A stretch of DNA of 64,000 nucleotides. Source: SAR324 cluster bacterium (GTDB lineage: Bacteria > SAR324 > NAC60-12). Under the pieces are notes generated by a model. That model searched no databases, was not told where the DNA came from, and was given only the letters and a program-made list of their open reading frames with translations. Numbering within the stretch: the first letter of the stretch is position 1; every line of letters starts with the position of its first letter. A program made the position numbers and the translations under genes. Below, piece by piece: positions 34,843 to 43,455 of this stretch. The stretch is taken from the NCBI GenBank assembly GCA_028281495.1, contig JANQJU010000004.1, forward strand, positions 55,618 to 119,617, given 5' to 3'.

Positions 34843-36894
34843 ATGCGAGAAGGTTGGATGCAAAAGTTTTGGCTACTATGCAGTGTATTCATATTGATAG
34901 GTGGGCATATCTTGGGTGCCCCTACTGAAAATTTGCAAATCATTCAACAACAGGCACAGCAAGGGGATCCTTATGCCCAAGCCACTTTGAGTGATTATTA
35001 CCTTACAGGTTACCAAGTGGCGTTTGATGACAAACTGGCATTGACCTGGGCACAGCAATCTGCCGATCAAGGACACCCACTAGGGGTTTTTCATCTCGCC
35101 AATATTTATCGCTGGGGAATCGAAGTGAAACCCGATTCCCAGCAAGCAGAAGCTCTGTATGCACAAGCTCTGGAAGGTCTCCAGGAATTAGCACAACAAG
35201 GGGATGCTGCCGCCCAAAGTGCAATCGGATGGATGTATTTTCAAGGAGTCGGAGTTCCTGAAAATTTAGAAAAAGCGGCAGAATGGCTGCAATCGTCTGC
35301 CAACCAAGGGCACTATGCAGGCCAAACCGATCTGGGATTATATTTCTTGTTCATAGAAGACTACGAAAATGCTTTCTATTGGCTTCGTCAGGCTGCGGAA
35401 CAGGGAGTTCCCATGGCCCAAGATCAGTTAGGGGTCTTGTATGAAGACGGATATGCCGTCGAGATGGACTGGGAAAAGGCCGTCATGTGGTACCGCCGGG
35501 CTGCGGAACAGGGGTTGACAAGAGCACAAGTTCATTTAGGGAGAATGTATGAGGATGGCTCGGGGGTCGAGGAAAATGGCAAAGAAGCCCTCCGCTTGTA
35601 CCACCAAGCAGCAGATCGAGGTTCAGCTTTTGCCTTTTATACTTTAGGAGAAGCTTATGAATACGGATTCTTGGTTGAAAAAGATTTAGCTCAAGCCTTG
35701 AAATGGTATCACTCTGCCGCTGAAAAAGAATTTCCCGAAGCTTACAGTCAATTAGGAAATATCTATTTTTTGGGCAAAAGGACTCGTGCAAATTTTGAGG
35801 TGGCGATGGATTGGTATCATCGTGCTGCCCAACATGGATACTATGGTAGCGGTTACACCATTGGAAAGGTGTATGAAACCCTCAACGAAGCCTTGGGAGT
35901 CCAACTTTTTCAGTCCCCCTGGCAATTGCTCGGCATCATCGCAGTATTGAGTTTATTATCAGGAGTCTATTTCATTGCCAGCGATAGGAGACAAAAAACC
36001 CAAGCTAAAACCGACTCTACAATACTGTCTCACGTTGAGATGCCCCTAATGGAAGGCGGTCTTTCAACCACAGAACCCGAAATTTTTCGCAAACCCAACT
36101 CAATTGCTAAAATGCATTATTGGAGTTTGTGTGGTTTGACCTTCTTCAATCTATTGAGCTGGGGGGCTTTGATAGGAATGTGGATTGATGAAGAACTGAA
36201 CACTTTGCAGGACGGCATCGTGTTTGTCATATCGGGAGGGCTATTTACCGGGTTGACGATTTTTCAATATTGGATCATGCGAGGACCACAATATACAATC
36301 CATGTCACTCCAACAGGAGTGTCCAAGGTGGTTTCCAATGGCACCCCAATCCACTTCTCTTGGCAAAAAATATCCGGTCTCGATGGAGGAATTTCCCATC
36401 TAGAGCGGGATCTTATTTTATGGAACCAACGGAAAAAACTTCGATTGAGTTCTAAGCTGGAAAACTTCGACACTCTGATCAAGCGTATTGATGCGTATAC
36501 TCAACATCTATATACTCAACGGAAAGTACCCACTGTCTTTTTTCCCACCGAATTCTCCCAGTTCCTTCACTTATCAGTGTTAGCGGTATTTCTCTTGATG
36601 ATGGTCCAGATGCTTTCTCAAGGAATGCTAGAAGCTTTCCTCACTTTTGCAGTGATAATGCTCGTGTACTCGCTCTTGTTTTTGGGATTTCCTCAAAAAG
36701 TCCAGATTCACCGAGACAAAGTAGTGATTTTCAAACCCTTTCGGAAGAAAACCATCGCCTTTCGAAACATTCAAGAAGTGGGTGATACTGAAGTGACCTT
36801 GAACAACGGAAAAACAGAAAGTTTTGTGTTTATAAAGTCGCCCTTGATGTTCAAGAATGTGCTGTATCGGCGGTGGAAAATTTTCCAGCAATGA
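34843..36894 (+). CDS. Sel1-repeat membrane protein with C-terminal PH-like domain
   Basis: Protein of 683 residues. A signal peptide (FWLLCSVFILIGGHILGA) leads to about eight or nine Sel1-like repeats (residues 30-345), for example AVMWYRRAAEQGLTRAQVHLGRMY, which form a solenoid for protein contacts. A first membrane helix follows near 360-380, then two more (about 425-450 and 455-475), a soluble stretch, and a pair of hydrophobic helices near 565-610 inside a likely bacterial PH-type region. ATG 34843 follows GGAGGTGG; ATG 34858 with AGAAGG is an alternative. The joining of a periplasmic Sel1 solenoid to such a membrane part is not a form I recognise by name. Confidence 0.75.
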   Translation: MREGWMQKFWLLCSVFILIGGHILGAPTENLQIIQQQAQQGDPYAQATLSDYYLTGYQVAFDDKLALTWAQQSADQGHPLGVFHLANIYRWGIEVKPDSQQAEALYAQALEGLQELAQQGDAAAQSAIGWMYFQGVGVPENLEKAAEWLQSSANQGHYAGQTDLGLYFLFIEDYENAFYWLRQAAEQGVPMAQDQLGVLYEDGYAVEMDWEKAVMWYRRAAEQGLTRAQVHLGRMYEDGSGVEENGKEALRLYHQAADRGSAFAFYTLGEAYEYGFLVEKDLAQALKWYHSAAEKEFPEAYSQLGNIYFLGKRTRANFEVAMDWYHRAAQHGYYGSGYTIGKVYETLNEALGVQLFQSPWQLLGIIAVLSLLSGVYFIASDRRQKTQAKTDSTILSHVEMPLMEGGLSTTEPEIFRKPNSIAKMHYWSLCGLTFFNLLSWGALIGMWIDEELNTLQDGIVFVISGGLFTGLTIFQYWIMRGPQYTIHVTPTGVSKVVSNGTPIHFSWQKISGLDGGISHLERDLILWNQRKKLRLSSKLENFDTLIKRIDAYTQHLYTQRKVPTVFFPTEFSQFLHLSVLAVFLLMMVQMLSQGMLEAFLTFAVIMLVYSLLFLGFPQKVQIHRDKVVIFKPFRKKTIAFRNIQEVGDTEVTLNNGKTESFVFIKSPLMFKNVLYRRWKIFQQ

Positions 36895-36926
36895 TCGAAG
36901 ATCCTTCTTTCATTGCTGATTACAAC

Positions 36927-37934
36927 TCATTGGTTGGTGAATGCCACCAATGCTTCCAGCTTTTGAGCTGCTTTTCCACTGTCCACAGCATCAGAGGCTT
37001 GAGCTAGCCCCGTTTTAAGATCATCTGCCTTTCCAGCAACGACCAAGGCTGCCGCAGCATTGAGCAGTGCAATGTCGCGAGCCGTTCCTTGCTCCTCTCC
37101 TGACAGGATCTTGCGAATGAGAGTGGCACTCACTTGCGGGGAATCGATGCGGATGTCATCTAAGTTGCCGCGTTTCAAACCGAGTTCTTCTGGAGTGATA
37201 GAGTATTGCCGGACATTGCCATCACGGAGTTCTGCAATATGAGTTTCCGCTGTCGTGGTGAGTTCGCACAAGCCGTCGGCTCCCGTCACCACCATCACAC
37301 GCTCTCCTCCCAATCGTTGGAGCACTTGAACCAGCTTTTCTCGCCAGTCCACATTTGGCACGCCCATCACCTGGCTTTTAGCTTTCGCAGGATTGGTTAA
37401 AGGCCCAAGCATGTTGAAGATTGTGGGAATGCCCAGCTCTTTGCGGATGGGTCCAGCAAATCGCATTGCAGGATGGTGTTTGATCGCATAACAAAAGCAC
37501 AATCCGACTTCGGCCAACGAGGCTTCTACTTCCGGAACATCAATCTCAATATTCACTCCCAAGGCTTGCAAGGCTTCAGCACTTCCGCTCTTGCGCGTGT
37601 TTGAACGATTCCCATGTTTGGCTACCACCGCTCCACCCGCTGCTGCAATGATGGCCGCACAGGTGGAAATGTTGAATGTGCTGATGCCATTCCCCCCCGT
37701 ACTGCATGTATCAATGGCTTCACTCGGAGCTTGAATTTTGGTCGACTTATCGCGCATCGCTAAGGCGGCTCCAGCGATTTCTTCCACAGTCGCTCCTTTC
37801 GCCTGCAACAAGGCTAAACAAGCGCCGGCTTTGACCGGAGTGGCGTCCTCACTCATGATCCAATGGATCATTTGATTGGCTTCATCAAAGGTTAAATCTT
37901 TGCGGTTGAGTAACTTGCTGAGTATCGCTTCCAT
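36927..37934 (-). CDS. trpD: Anthranilate phosphoribosyltransferase
   Basis: Tryptophan-pathway enzyme that joins anthranilate to PRPP. Length 335 residues is normal. Visible motifs are the PRPP/metal loop DTCSTGGNGISTFNIST, the KHGNRSNTRKSGSAEALQALG anthranilate-site region, and GPLTNPA. No other trp genes are adjacent. It lies on the same strand as ppa, DUF58 and MoxR genes upstream, 87 bases after ppa, and may be the last gene of that run. Confidence 0.95.
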   Translation of the reverse strand: MEAILSKLLNRKDLTFDEANQMIHWIMSEDATPVKAGACLALLQAKGATVEEIAGAALAMRDKSTKIQAPSEAIDTCSTGGNGISTFNISTCAAIIAAAGGAVVAKHGNRSNTRKSGSAEALQALGVNIEIDVPEVEASLAEVGLCFCYAIKHHPAMRFAGPIRKELGIPTIFNMLGPLTNPAKAKSQVMGVPNVDWREKLVQVLQRLGGERVMVVTGADGLCELTTTAETHIAELRDGNVRQYSITPEELGLKRGNLDDIRIDSPQVSATLIRKILSGEEQGTARDIALLNAAAALVVAGKADDLKTGLAQASDAVDSGKAAQKLEALVAFTNQ

Positions 37935-38021
37935 AATATCCTATACGTTAAAATTATGCAGTGGTTCGTATTGGTTGAAAAACATACCAAATTGGCAGGA
38001 CCCCCAAGCCCCGCCACCCGT

Positions 38022-38567
38022 TCATTTCCATCGAGAGCTGTCCACGTTATATCGGTCGATGCCTTCTTGGATCATGTTTTTAGCAGAATCCGAGCCTTCA
38101 ATACCACTCGTTCGGACCCATTTTTGCGGTTCCAGATCTTTATAGTGTTCAAAGAAATGGCGGATTTTTTGGATTTCAATGTCCTGAATATCCGTGACCT
38201 CTTGGATATGCGCCAAATGCGGTGCTATTTTTTCCATTGGAACAGAAATGATTTTTTCGTCCCCACCCGCTTCATCTTCCATCATGAGCACGCCCACCGG
38301 ACGACACCGGATGATGGCTCCAGGAAAGATGGACAAATCGGAAATCACCAGCACATCGACCGGGTCTCCATCACGGCCTTTGGTGTTGGGGATGAACCCA
38401 TAGTTACAAGGATAATGCATGGCTGCCGATAGCATCCGGTCCACAAAGATGAAGCCGGAATGTTTGTCAAATTCGTATTTAAGCGGATCACTCCGCATCG
38501 CAATTTCGATCAAAACGTTGATTTCGTCAGGAGGGTTTTCTCCTGGCGGGACTTTATTGATATCCAT
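38022..38567 (-). CDS. ppa: Inorganic pyrophosphatase (family I)
   Basis: Soluble enzyme of 181 residues that hydrolyses pyrophosphate. The metal-binding signature DGDPVDVLV is intact, with YNVD... and IPNTKGRDGDP nearby and the typical opening EINVLIEIAMRSDPLKYEFDK. ATG 38567 (MDINKVPPGENPP) follows GAGGGAG and fits the family; an upstream ATG adds 11 residues that overlap the DUF58 gene end closely. It sits 36 bases after that gene on the same strand. Confidence 0.95.
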   Translation of the reverse strand: MDINKVPPGENPPDEINVLIEIAMRSDPLKYEFDKHSGFIFVDRMLSAAMHYPCNYGFIPNTKGRDGDPVDVLVISDLSIFPGAIIRCRPVGVLMMEDEAGGDEKIISVPMEKIAPHLAHIQEVTDIQDIEIQKIRHFFEHYKDLEPQKWVRTSGIEGSDSAKNMIQEGIDRYNVDSSRWK

Positions 38568-38603
38568 CGTTCTCCCTCTTGAGTGGGGTGAATGAAACAC
38601 CCA

Positions 38604-39479
38604 TTAGCGTCGTTGCCCACGCCTTTGGAAAAGCCGCACCAGCGGCACAATATACGATTGGTCCGTATGCACCCAAATGGTGTCGATACCACTGCGTTGA
38701 AATAACGTCCGGAGGCGATCTTCGTAGTCCTCTCGTTGCCGCCGAAAACGTTCTCTTACTTTACGATTGAAGGTATCGACCAATACGGTTTGCCCCGTTT
38801 CCGGATCTTGCAGTTCGATCAAACCGACCGGCGGCAATTCTCGTTCGCGGGGATCCACAATCGGCACGGCAATGAGATCATGCCGGCGGTTGCTCAATCG
38901 TAAAACTTTTTCATAATCCTGAGCTAGAAAATCCGAGATCAGGAATGTGATGGCTTTTCGTTTTATCACTTTGTTCAGATAATTCAAACCAGCGTTCAGG
39001 TCCGTTTTTCGGTGTTGAGGACGGAAGGTGAGAATGTCGCGAATCACTTGCCAGATGTGGTTGCGTCCCTTGCGCGGTGGGATGTAAAGCTCGACCTGAT
39101 CGGAAAACATAATCAGTCCGATTTTATCTTTGTTGCGGATGGCAGAATAGGCAATCACAGCGGCAAATTCGGCAGCAATCTCTCGTTTCAATTTCTGCTG
39201 CGAACCAAACACACCACTGGCACTGATATCGACGACCAACATCACCGTCACTTCTCGTTCTTCCACAAACTGCTTCACAAACGGAGCATCCATCCGTGCG
39301 GTCACGTTCCAATCGATGCTGCGGATGTCATCCCCTGGCTCGTATTCCCGAACCTGATCGAACTCCATTCCTTGGCCTTTGAAGGCACTGTGATAGCTGC
39401 CTTGCAACAGTTCATTCACCATCCGTCCAGTTCGTAATTGGATGTATCGGATTTGTTTCATCACTTCAGGAGAAAGCAT
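38604..39479 (-). CDS. DUF58 von Willebrand A-like protein
   Basis: Protein of 291 residues of the DUF58 family, which pairs with MoxR ATPases. The signature EYEPGDDIRSIDWNVTAR is clear, and a metal-ion-dependent adhesion site-like DISAS is present in MLVVDISASGVFG. No membrane helix. ATG 39479 follows GAGGGTG. The moxR gene is 55 bases upstream on the same strand. The pair probably acts in complex assembly or metal insertion in envelope or periplasmic systems; the client is unknown. Confidence 0.9.
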   Translation of the reverse strand: MLSPEVMKQIRYIQLRTGRMVNELLQGSYHSAFKGQGMEFDQVREYEPGDDIRSIDWNVTARMDAPFVKQFVEEREVTVMLVVDISASGVFGSQQKLKREIAAEFAAVIAYSAIRNKDKIGLIMFSDQVELYIPPRKGRNHIWQVIRDILTFRPQHRKTDLNAGLNYLNKVIKRKAITFLISDFLAQDYEKVLRLSNRRHDLIAVPIVDPRERELPPVGLIELQDPETGQTVLVDTFNRKVRERFRRQREDYEDRLRTLFQRSGIDTIWVHTDQSYIVPLVRLFQRRGQRR

Positions 39480-39534
39480 GGCACCCTCTTGATTTCATAA
39501 GATTGCAATCAGGATTTCCTGATCAGAACATTCA

Positions 39535-40533
39535 TTAAGGAGTCGGTACTTTATCCAGGATCGTTTGGATCACAGTTTCTGGAGTCATGTCTTCGGCCTC
39601 CGCTTCGTAAGTCAGAATGATCCGATGTCGCAATACACTGAGGCTCACATCCTTGATATCTTGAGGCACCACATACCCTCGTTGACTGAGGAACGCCTTG
39701 GCTTTGGCACATTTGAGCAACGCAATGGAAGCACGCGGGGAAGCTCCATAGTGAATCATGGGTTTCAATTCAGCTAAGTCAAAATTATCAGGTTGGCGGG
39801 TCGCAAATACAATGTTCACAATATAGTTCATCAGCTTTTCATCAATATAGATATTCTCCGCCACCTTGCGGGATTCCATGATGTCTTCCGGAGCAACCAT
39901 TGGATTGATCGTGGTGTCTCCCCCGACTCCGATTCCTACCCGCTTGATGATTTCTACCTCTTCCGCTGGGCTGGGATAATCGATTTTCACTTTCAACATG
40001 AAACGATCCACCTGGGCTTCCGGTAAGGGGTAGGTGCCTTCTTGTTCAATCGGATTTTGGGTCGCAAGCACTAAAAATGGGGCATCGAGCTGAAACGTTT
40101 CCCCGCCAATGGTGACTTGTTGTTCTTGCATCGTCTCTAGCAACGCCGATTGCACTTTGGCTGGAGCACGGTTGATCTCATCAGCCAAAATGAAGTTGCC
40201 AAAAATCGGTCCCTGTTTGATTCGGAATTGACCCGTTTGCGGTTCATAAATTTGGGTTCCAATGATATCTGCTGGAAGGAGATCGGGCGTGAATTGGATA
40301 CGATTGAAACTCACCTTCGTGGCTTCTGCCAGAGCTTTGATGGCAGTTGTCTTGGCCAAACCCGGTAAGCCTTCCATCAGGATATGACCATTCGCGATCA
40401 GGGCGGTCATCAGACTTTCGATCATCGACTTCTGCCCTACAATCACTTTGCCCACTTCCTGATACAATAAATGCAAATACGCTCCCGTGTTTTTGACCTG
40501 CTCAGTAATCGCTTGGATATCGGTATGGCTCAT
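39535..40533 (-). CDS. MoxR-family AAA+ ATPase
   Basis: ATPase of 332 residues. Walker A GLPGLAKTTAIK, Walker B FILADEINRAPAKVQSALLE, the EQQVTIGGETF insert and sensor ATQNPIEQEGTYPLPEAQ are all present, which fits the MoxR subgroup of helix-2-insert AAA+ proteins. It is followed by a DUF58 gene, its usual partner. The rest of a typical MoxR operon (BatA/BatB, transglutaminase-like proteins) is not present here. Confidence 0.94.
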   Translation of the reverse strand: MSHTDIQAITEQVKNTGAYLHLLYQEVGKVIVGQKSMIESLMTALIANGHILMEGLPGLAKTTAIKALAEATKVSFNRIQFTPDLLPADIIGTQIYEPQTGQFRIKQGPIFGNFILADEINRAPAKVQSALLETMQEQQVTIGGETFQLDAPFLVLATQNPIEQEGTYPLPEAQVDRFMLKVKIDYPSPAEEVEIIKRVGIGVGGDTTINPMVAPEDIMESRKVAENIYIDEKLMNYIVNIVFATRQPDNFDLAELKPMIHYGASPRASIALLKCAKAKAFLSQRGYVVPQDIKDVSLSVLRHRIILTYEAEAEDMTPETVIQTILDKVPTP

Positions 40534-40688
40534 ATGCTTCTATTTAGTTCGAGGTTAATTAAAAGAATACAAATGGAGTTTCTGCCTCCTGAAATCAACC
40601 GAAGCACCACAATTATAGAAGGGTATACCCCATGTTACAGGTATATTCATGGTACACGGGAGGCTCTGGAGGCCAATTGAGGGGGAAA

Positions 40689-41645
40689 TTATTGGGGATC
40701 TTCCAATAAAATTTCAAGATGAGACTGGATGGAATGAGCGAGGGCTTCGTAATCGTAGCCTCCTTCTAACACGCTGAGTATGCGGCCTCCTGCATGGCGA
40801 TAGGCCAGTTGCTTGATGCCTTCTAACATGTGATTGAAACCTCGGACGGTCAGATTTTCCTGAGCGAGAGGATCATCACGGTGGGCATCAAACCCTGCGG
40901 ACAGAATGATAAAATCGGGGCGGTACGCTTCAAAACGTGGAAGGAGAGTTGAAGAAAACGCCTGTAAGTATTCGTCATCTCCAGAGAAAGGCGGCATGGG
41001 ACAATTCAGTGTCGTACCGATTCCATCCCCTCTTCCCTTCTCAGAGTGAAACCCTGTGCCCGGATAGCAGGTTCGCGGGTCTTGATGGATGCTACTGAAA
41101 AACACATCGGGGCGTTCTTCAAAAGTATGTTGGGTGCCGTTGCCGTGATGCACATCGAAATCAAAAATCAGAATCCGCTGATAACCATACTCACGCACCA
41201 AAAACTCAGCAGCAACGGCCACGTTGTTGAAATAACAAAACCCCATGGCTTCATCGATTTCCGCATGGTGCCCTGGAGGACGAACCGCACAAAAGGCGTT
41301 ATCCAATTGTTGATCTGCGATTTTCATGGCAGCTTCTAGCACTGCTCCCGTGGCATGGAGCGCCACCTCATAGGTTTTTTCTGAGATTTGACAATCCATT
41401 GTTCCCAAGTAGGGCAGGCCTTGCTCACACGCCTGCTCGACTGACGCAATGTAGTCGGTATCGTGAATGCTGCTCACTTGGGCAAGTTCTGCTTTTCCTG
41501 CTTCCACACGGAGGAGATCGGCTAATGCTGGATTTTTTTCCATTGCCTCTACCAAAAACTGCAACCGCCCTGCATTTTCTGGATGATTTCCTGTGTTGTG
41601 CTGAAGATAAATCGGATTGAAGTAAAAACCAGTACGCAAGCTCAT
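40689..41645 (-). CDS. Histone-deacetylase-family amidohydrolase
   Basis: Zinc hydrolase of 318 residues in the arginase/deacetylase fold; bacterial members act on acetylated small molecules such as acetylpolyamines or on acetyl-lysine (acetoin utilisation type). Visible are RPPGHHAE (active-site His pair), the metal motif DFDVHHGNGTQ, SAGFDAHRDDPL (second metal Asp) and EGGYD. ATG 41645 is preferred over the adjacent upstream TTG at 41648. It is separated from the next upstream gene by a 16-bp repeat array. Confidence 0.93.
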   Translation of the reverse strand: MSLRTGFYFNPIYLQHNTGNHPENAGRLQFLVEAMEKNPALADLLRVEAGKAELAQVSSIHDTDYIASVEQACEQGLPYLGTMDCQISEKTYEVALHATGAVLEAAMKIADQQLDNAFCAVRPPGHHAEIDEAMGFCYFNNVAVAAEFLVREYGYQRILIFDFDVHHGNGTQHTFEERPDVFFSSIHQDPRTCYPGTGFHSEKGRGDGIGTTLNCPMPPFSGDDEYLQAFSSTLLPRFEAYRPDFIILSAGFDAHRDDPLAQENLTVRGFNHMLEGIKQLAYRHAGGRILSVLEGGYDYEALAHSIQSHLEILLEDPQ

Positions 41646-41705
41646 CAATTCACACGGCTAAACTGTAAAAAAACGGATTGAAACGAAACCACTTCACTCG
41701 TCTAT

Positions 41706-41801
41706 TTTAAACGACCTAAGCTTTAAAAGACTTAAACTTTGAAAGACTTAAACTTTGAAAGACTTAAACTGTAAACGACTTAAACTTTAAACGGCTTAAA
41801 T
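41706..41801. repeat. 16-bp tandem repeat array, six units
   Basis: Six spacerless units close to TTTGAAAGACTTAAAC fill the gap between the deacetylase-like gene and the IMP cyclohydrolase gene. Two central units are identical; outer units vary at one to four positions. Confidence 0.85.
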
Positions 41802-41808
41802 AAAAGAC

Positions 41809-42546
41809 CTACGCCGGAACAGGTGTGTACTTGTTTTTGAGAACCACCTGCGATTGCTTCGCCTGGGAGTCAATCGCTTTAACCACCAACGAAATTTTAT
41901 TGGCTTCATTGAGCGCATTCCAAAAAGTCTCGGCAATCGTAGCCGCATCCCCATGCAAAGCTAGCAGATAAGGTGTTCCCACAAACGAAGGGATGGGATT
42001 TCCATCACCCTGATAGGTGGTAATGCAATATCCAAAACCAGATGCCACCGTCGGGTACCGGAAGACATGATACTCTGACTGATTGGTATCAAACGGACTG
42101 CGTTTGATGATCGACAGCATGGCTTGGGGTCCAGCCTCACTCAAATCCAAACAACCCGAAATGCGAGGAGTGTAGTTCGGATCATCGGGTTCGTGGTATT
42201 GAGTCAATAAAGCCGACTCAAAAGGTTTTCCCGCCTCCAAATGATCACGGATCACATCGGTTTGACTCCCATTAGTCACCACAAAATGGTGCGAAGTTTC
42301 CAACATCGCATTGTAGATGATCAAACTCGGATCTTCCACTTTCGAAGGATCAGCAGCTTGCGTTTGGAGTTGGTTGTCTTGGTATACAAAAATACGATTG
42401 CGGCTGTTGGAGCTGCGCCCCATGATCCAATACACCTGAATCCATTGTTCCTGTTCATTGCGGCCTATCACAATGCCGCGCCCAGGATACGGATTGTTTT
42501 GCAACCGTTCTGTTAAATTCTGTTGGGTCACCGTTTCTAAATTCAT
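41809..42546 (-). CDS. purO: Archaeal-type IMP cyclohydrolase (PurO-like)
   Basis: Protein of 245 residues resembling PF07826 IMP cyclohydrolases, which close the purine ring of FAICAR to give IMP. NPYPGRGIVIGRN, VYWIMGRSSNSRNRIF and DPSLIIYNAM are the recognisable opening motifs, and a conserved FGYCITTYQGDGNPIPSF follows. This type is known mainly from archaea and some bacteria that lack the cyclohydrolase part of PurH. The ATG shares one base with the TGA of the upstream gene, so the two are coupled. Confidence 0.78.
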   Translation of the reverse strand: MNLETVTQQNLTERLQNNPYPGRGIVIGRNEQEQWIQVYWIMGRSSNSRNRIFVYQDNQLQTQAADPSKVEDPSLIIYNAMLETSHHFVVTNGSQTDVIRDHLEAGKPFESALLTQYHEPDDPNYTPRISGCLDLSEAGPQAMLSIIKRSPFDTNQSEYHVFRYPTVASGFGYCITTYQGDGNPIPSFVGTPYLLALHGDAATIAETFWNALNEANKISLVVKAIDSQAKQSQVVLKNKYTPVPA

Positions 42547-42983
42547 CAGTATTTGCTCACTAAGTTGATTTTTTCCTGAAATTCTTCCTTTTTGTTATTG
42601 ACGTGCTCTCGCAGGCTATCGCTGGTTTCCTTCAATAATTCCAACACGTTGCGGATGTCTGATTCCTTCAACTGCAACATGCCTTCTTCTAAAGGAATCG
42701 ACTTTCCGTCTTCCAGGCTCATCTCCGCAGGCGAAACAAACAAGAAGTCCTTGCCGTTGAATAGCTTGATGCCATACCCATCATTGTCCGGGTTGAAAGT
42801 GACTTTGGTGGTTGTGCCCGGCACCGTATAGTCCACAATATCACCGCCATCTCCACGAATTTCCAATTCCACATTCAAGAAATGTTGAATCTCTTCGCTG
42901 TAATGTTGGAACTTTTCGCGGAGCAACGTCAGCATTTCGCTTTCCATCCGCTTCACTGTGGTTGTTGCATCATAGGTAGCCAT
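42546..42983 (-). CDS. Hypothetical protein coupled to PurO-like gene
   Basis: Unrecognised soluble protein of 145 residues. The N-terminal 50 residues and the C-terminal 45 (SDIRNVLELLKETSDSLREH) look helical, with a beta-rich middle (TTTKVTFNPDNDGYGIKLFNGKDFLF). There is no signal peptide. A good SD (AGAGGAAA) precedes the ATG. Its stop overlaps the PurO-like start by one base, so it is cotranslated with that enzyme, but nothing in its sequence shows a purine role. Confidence 0.6.
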   Translation of the reverse strand: MATYDATTTVKRMESEMLTLLREKFQHYSEEIQHFLNVELEIRGDGGDIVDYTVPGTTTKVTFNPDNDGYGIKLFNGKDFLFVSPAEMSLEDGKSIPLEEGMLQLKESDIRNVLELLKETSDSLREHVNNKKEEFQEKINLVSKY

Positions 42984-43301
42984 GGCGTTTCCTCTGCTTG
43001 TGGGGATTCGAAGTCGGGTGTTGAGGTTCAGGGGGGAAGCTGCACGTCGTCAAAATATGTTGACTTCAGAAGCCTTGTCAATAGCAATTTCCCTTTAGAA
43101 ATCTGCCTAATTATTAGGCGACATTTTTTATTTTTTTCAAAATCACTGCCTAAAAATAATGCAAATTTATGAATCCAAGTTTTTTAATTTAGCTAAAAAT
43201 CTTCAGAAATCCCCCATTAAAATCAAATATATCAATCAGTTTCTTAAAAAGAAAACCACACCATTCACAATGGTCTACGTTTTGTAGGTAAGGAGGGTAA
43301 C
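42984..43301. other. Intergenic region with palindromes
   Basis: Contains the 15-bp palindrome at 43105-43119, a partial copy of its half-site near 43149, and a small ACCATT-CAC-AATGGT hairpin (43260-43274) just upstream of the small reading frame at 43302. No promoter could be assigned confidently. Confidence 0.4.
43105..43119. promoter_or_regulatory. 15-bp palindrome GCCTAAT-T-ATTAGGC
   Basis: Perfect 7-bp arms around one base; shares the CCTAAT/ATTAGG arms with the site at 34452-34466. It is followed by T-rich sequence, but the one-base centre rules out a normal terminator loop, so an operator is more likely. Confidence 0.45.
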
Positions 43302-43400
43302 ATGGCTTCAAAACCTCACTTAGCTGCCACTACATTTAAGTCTGTAGCCAATGTCGTTGCTGATGCGAGTCGAGCTAACCTCAATCATCGGGCAGATTGA
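43302..43400 (+). CDS. Candidate 32-residue small protein
   Basis: An ATG at 43302 preceded by an excellent SD (AGGAGGG at 43291-43297) opens a 32-codon frame ending TGA at 43398. The peptide starts MASKPHLAATTFKSVANVV and is Ala/Val-rich with several basic residues; no family is recognised. A 12-bp perfect inverted repeat overlaps its last codons. It stands alone between a divergent gene and the convergent ggt gene, so it is not a leader of another gene. Support is the SD and the isolated, terminator-like context. Confidence 0.45.
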   Translation: MASKPHLAATTFKSVANVVADASRANLNHRAD

Positions 43401-43406
43401 GGTTAG
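43375..43406. terminator. 12-bp perfect inverted repeat
   Basis: CTAACCTCAATC (43375-43386) and GATTGAGGTTAG (43395-43406) enclose an eight-base loop. It overlaps the end of the small reading frame and lies about 50 bases beyond the convergent ggt stop. No T-run follows on either strand, so it may act as an RNA-stabilising hairpin or weak bidirectional terminator. Confidence 0.5.
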
Positions 43407-43455
43407 ACTCCATCAGCACCCCCCTTTCTTCATTCCTTCTTCGTGTCACTCCAAC

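Noticed and set aside
41706..41801. Possible CRISPR or iteron origin
   Set aside because: Units are spacerless and no replication initiator gene is nearby; an origin cannot be supported.
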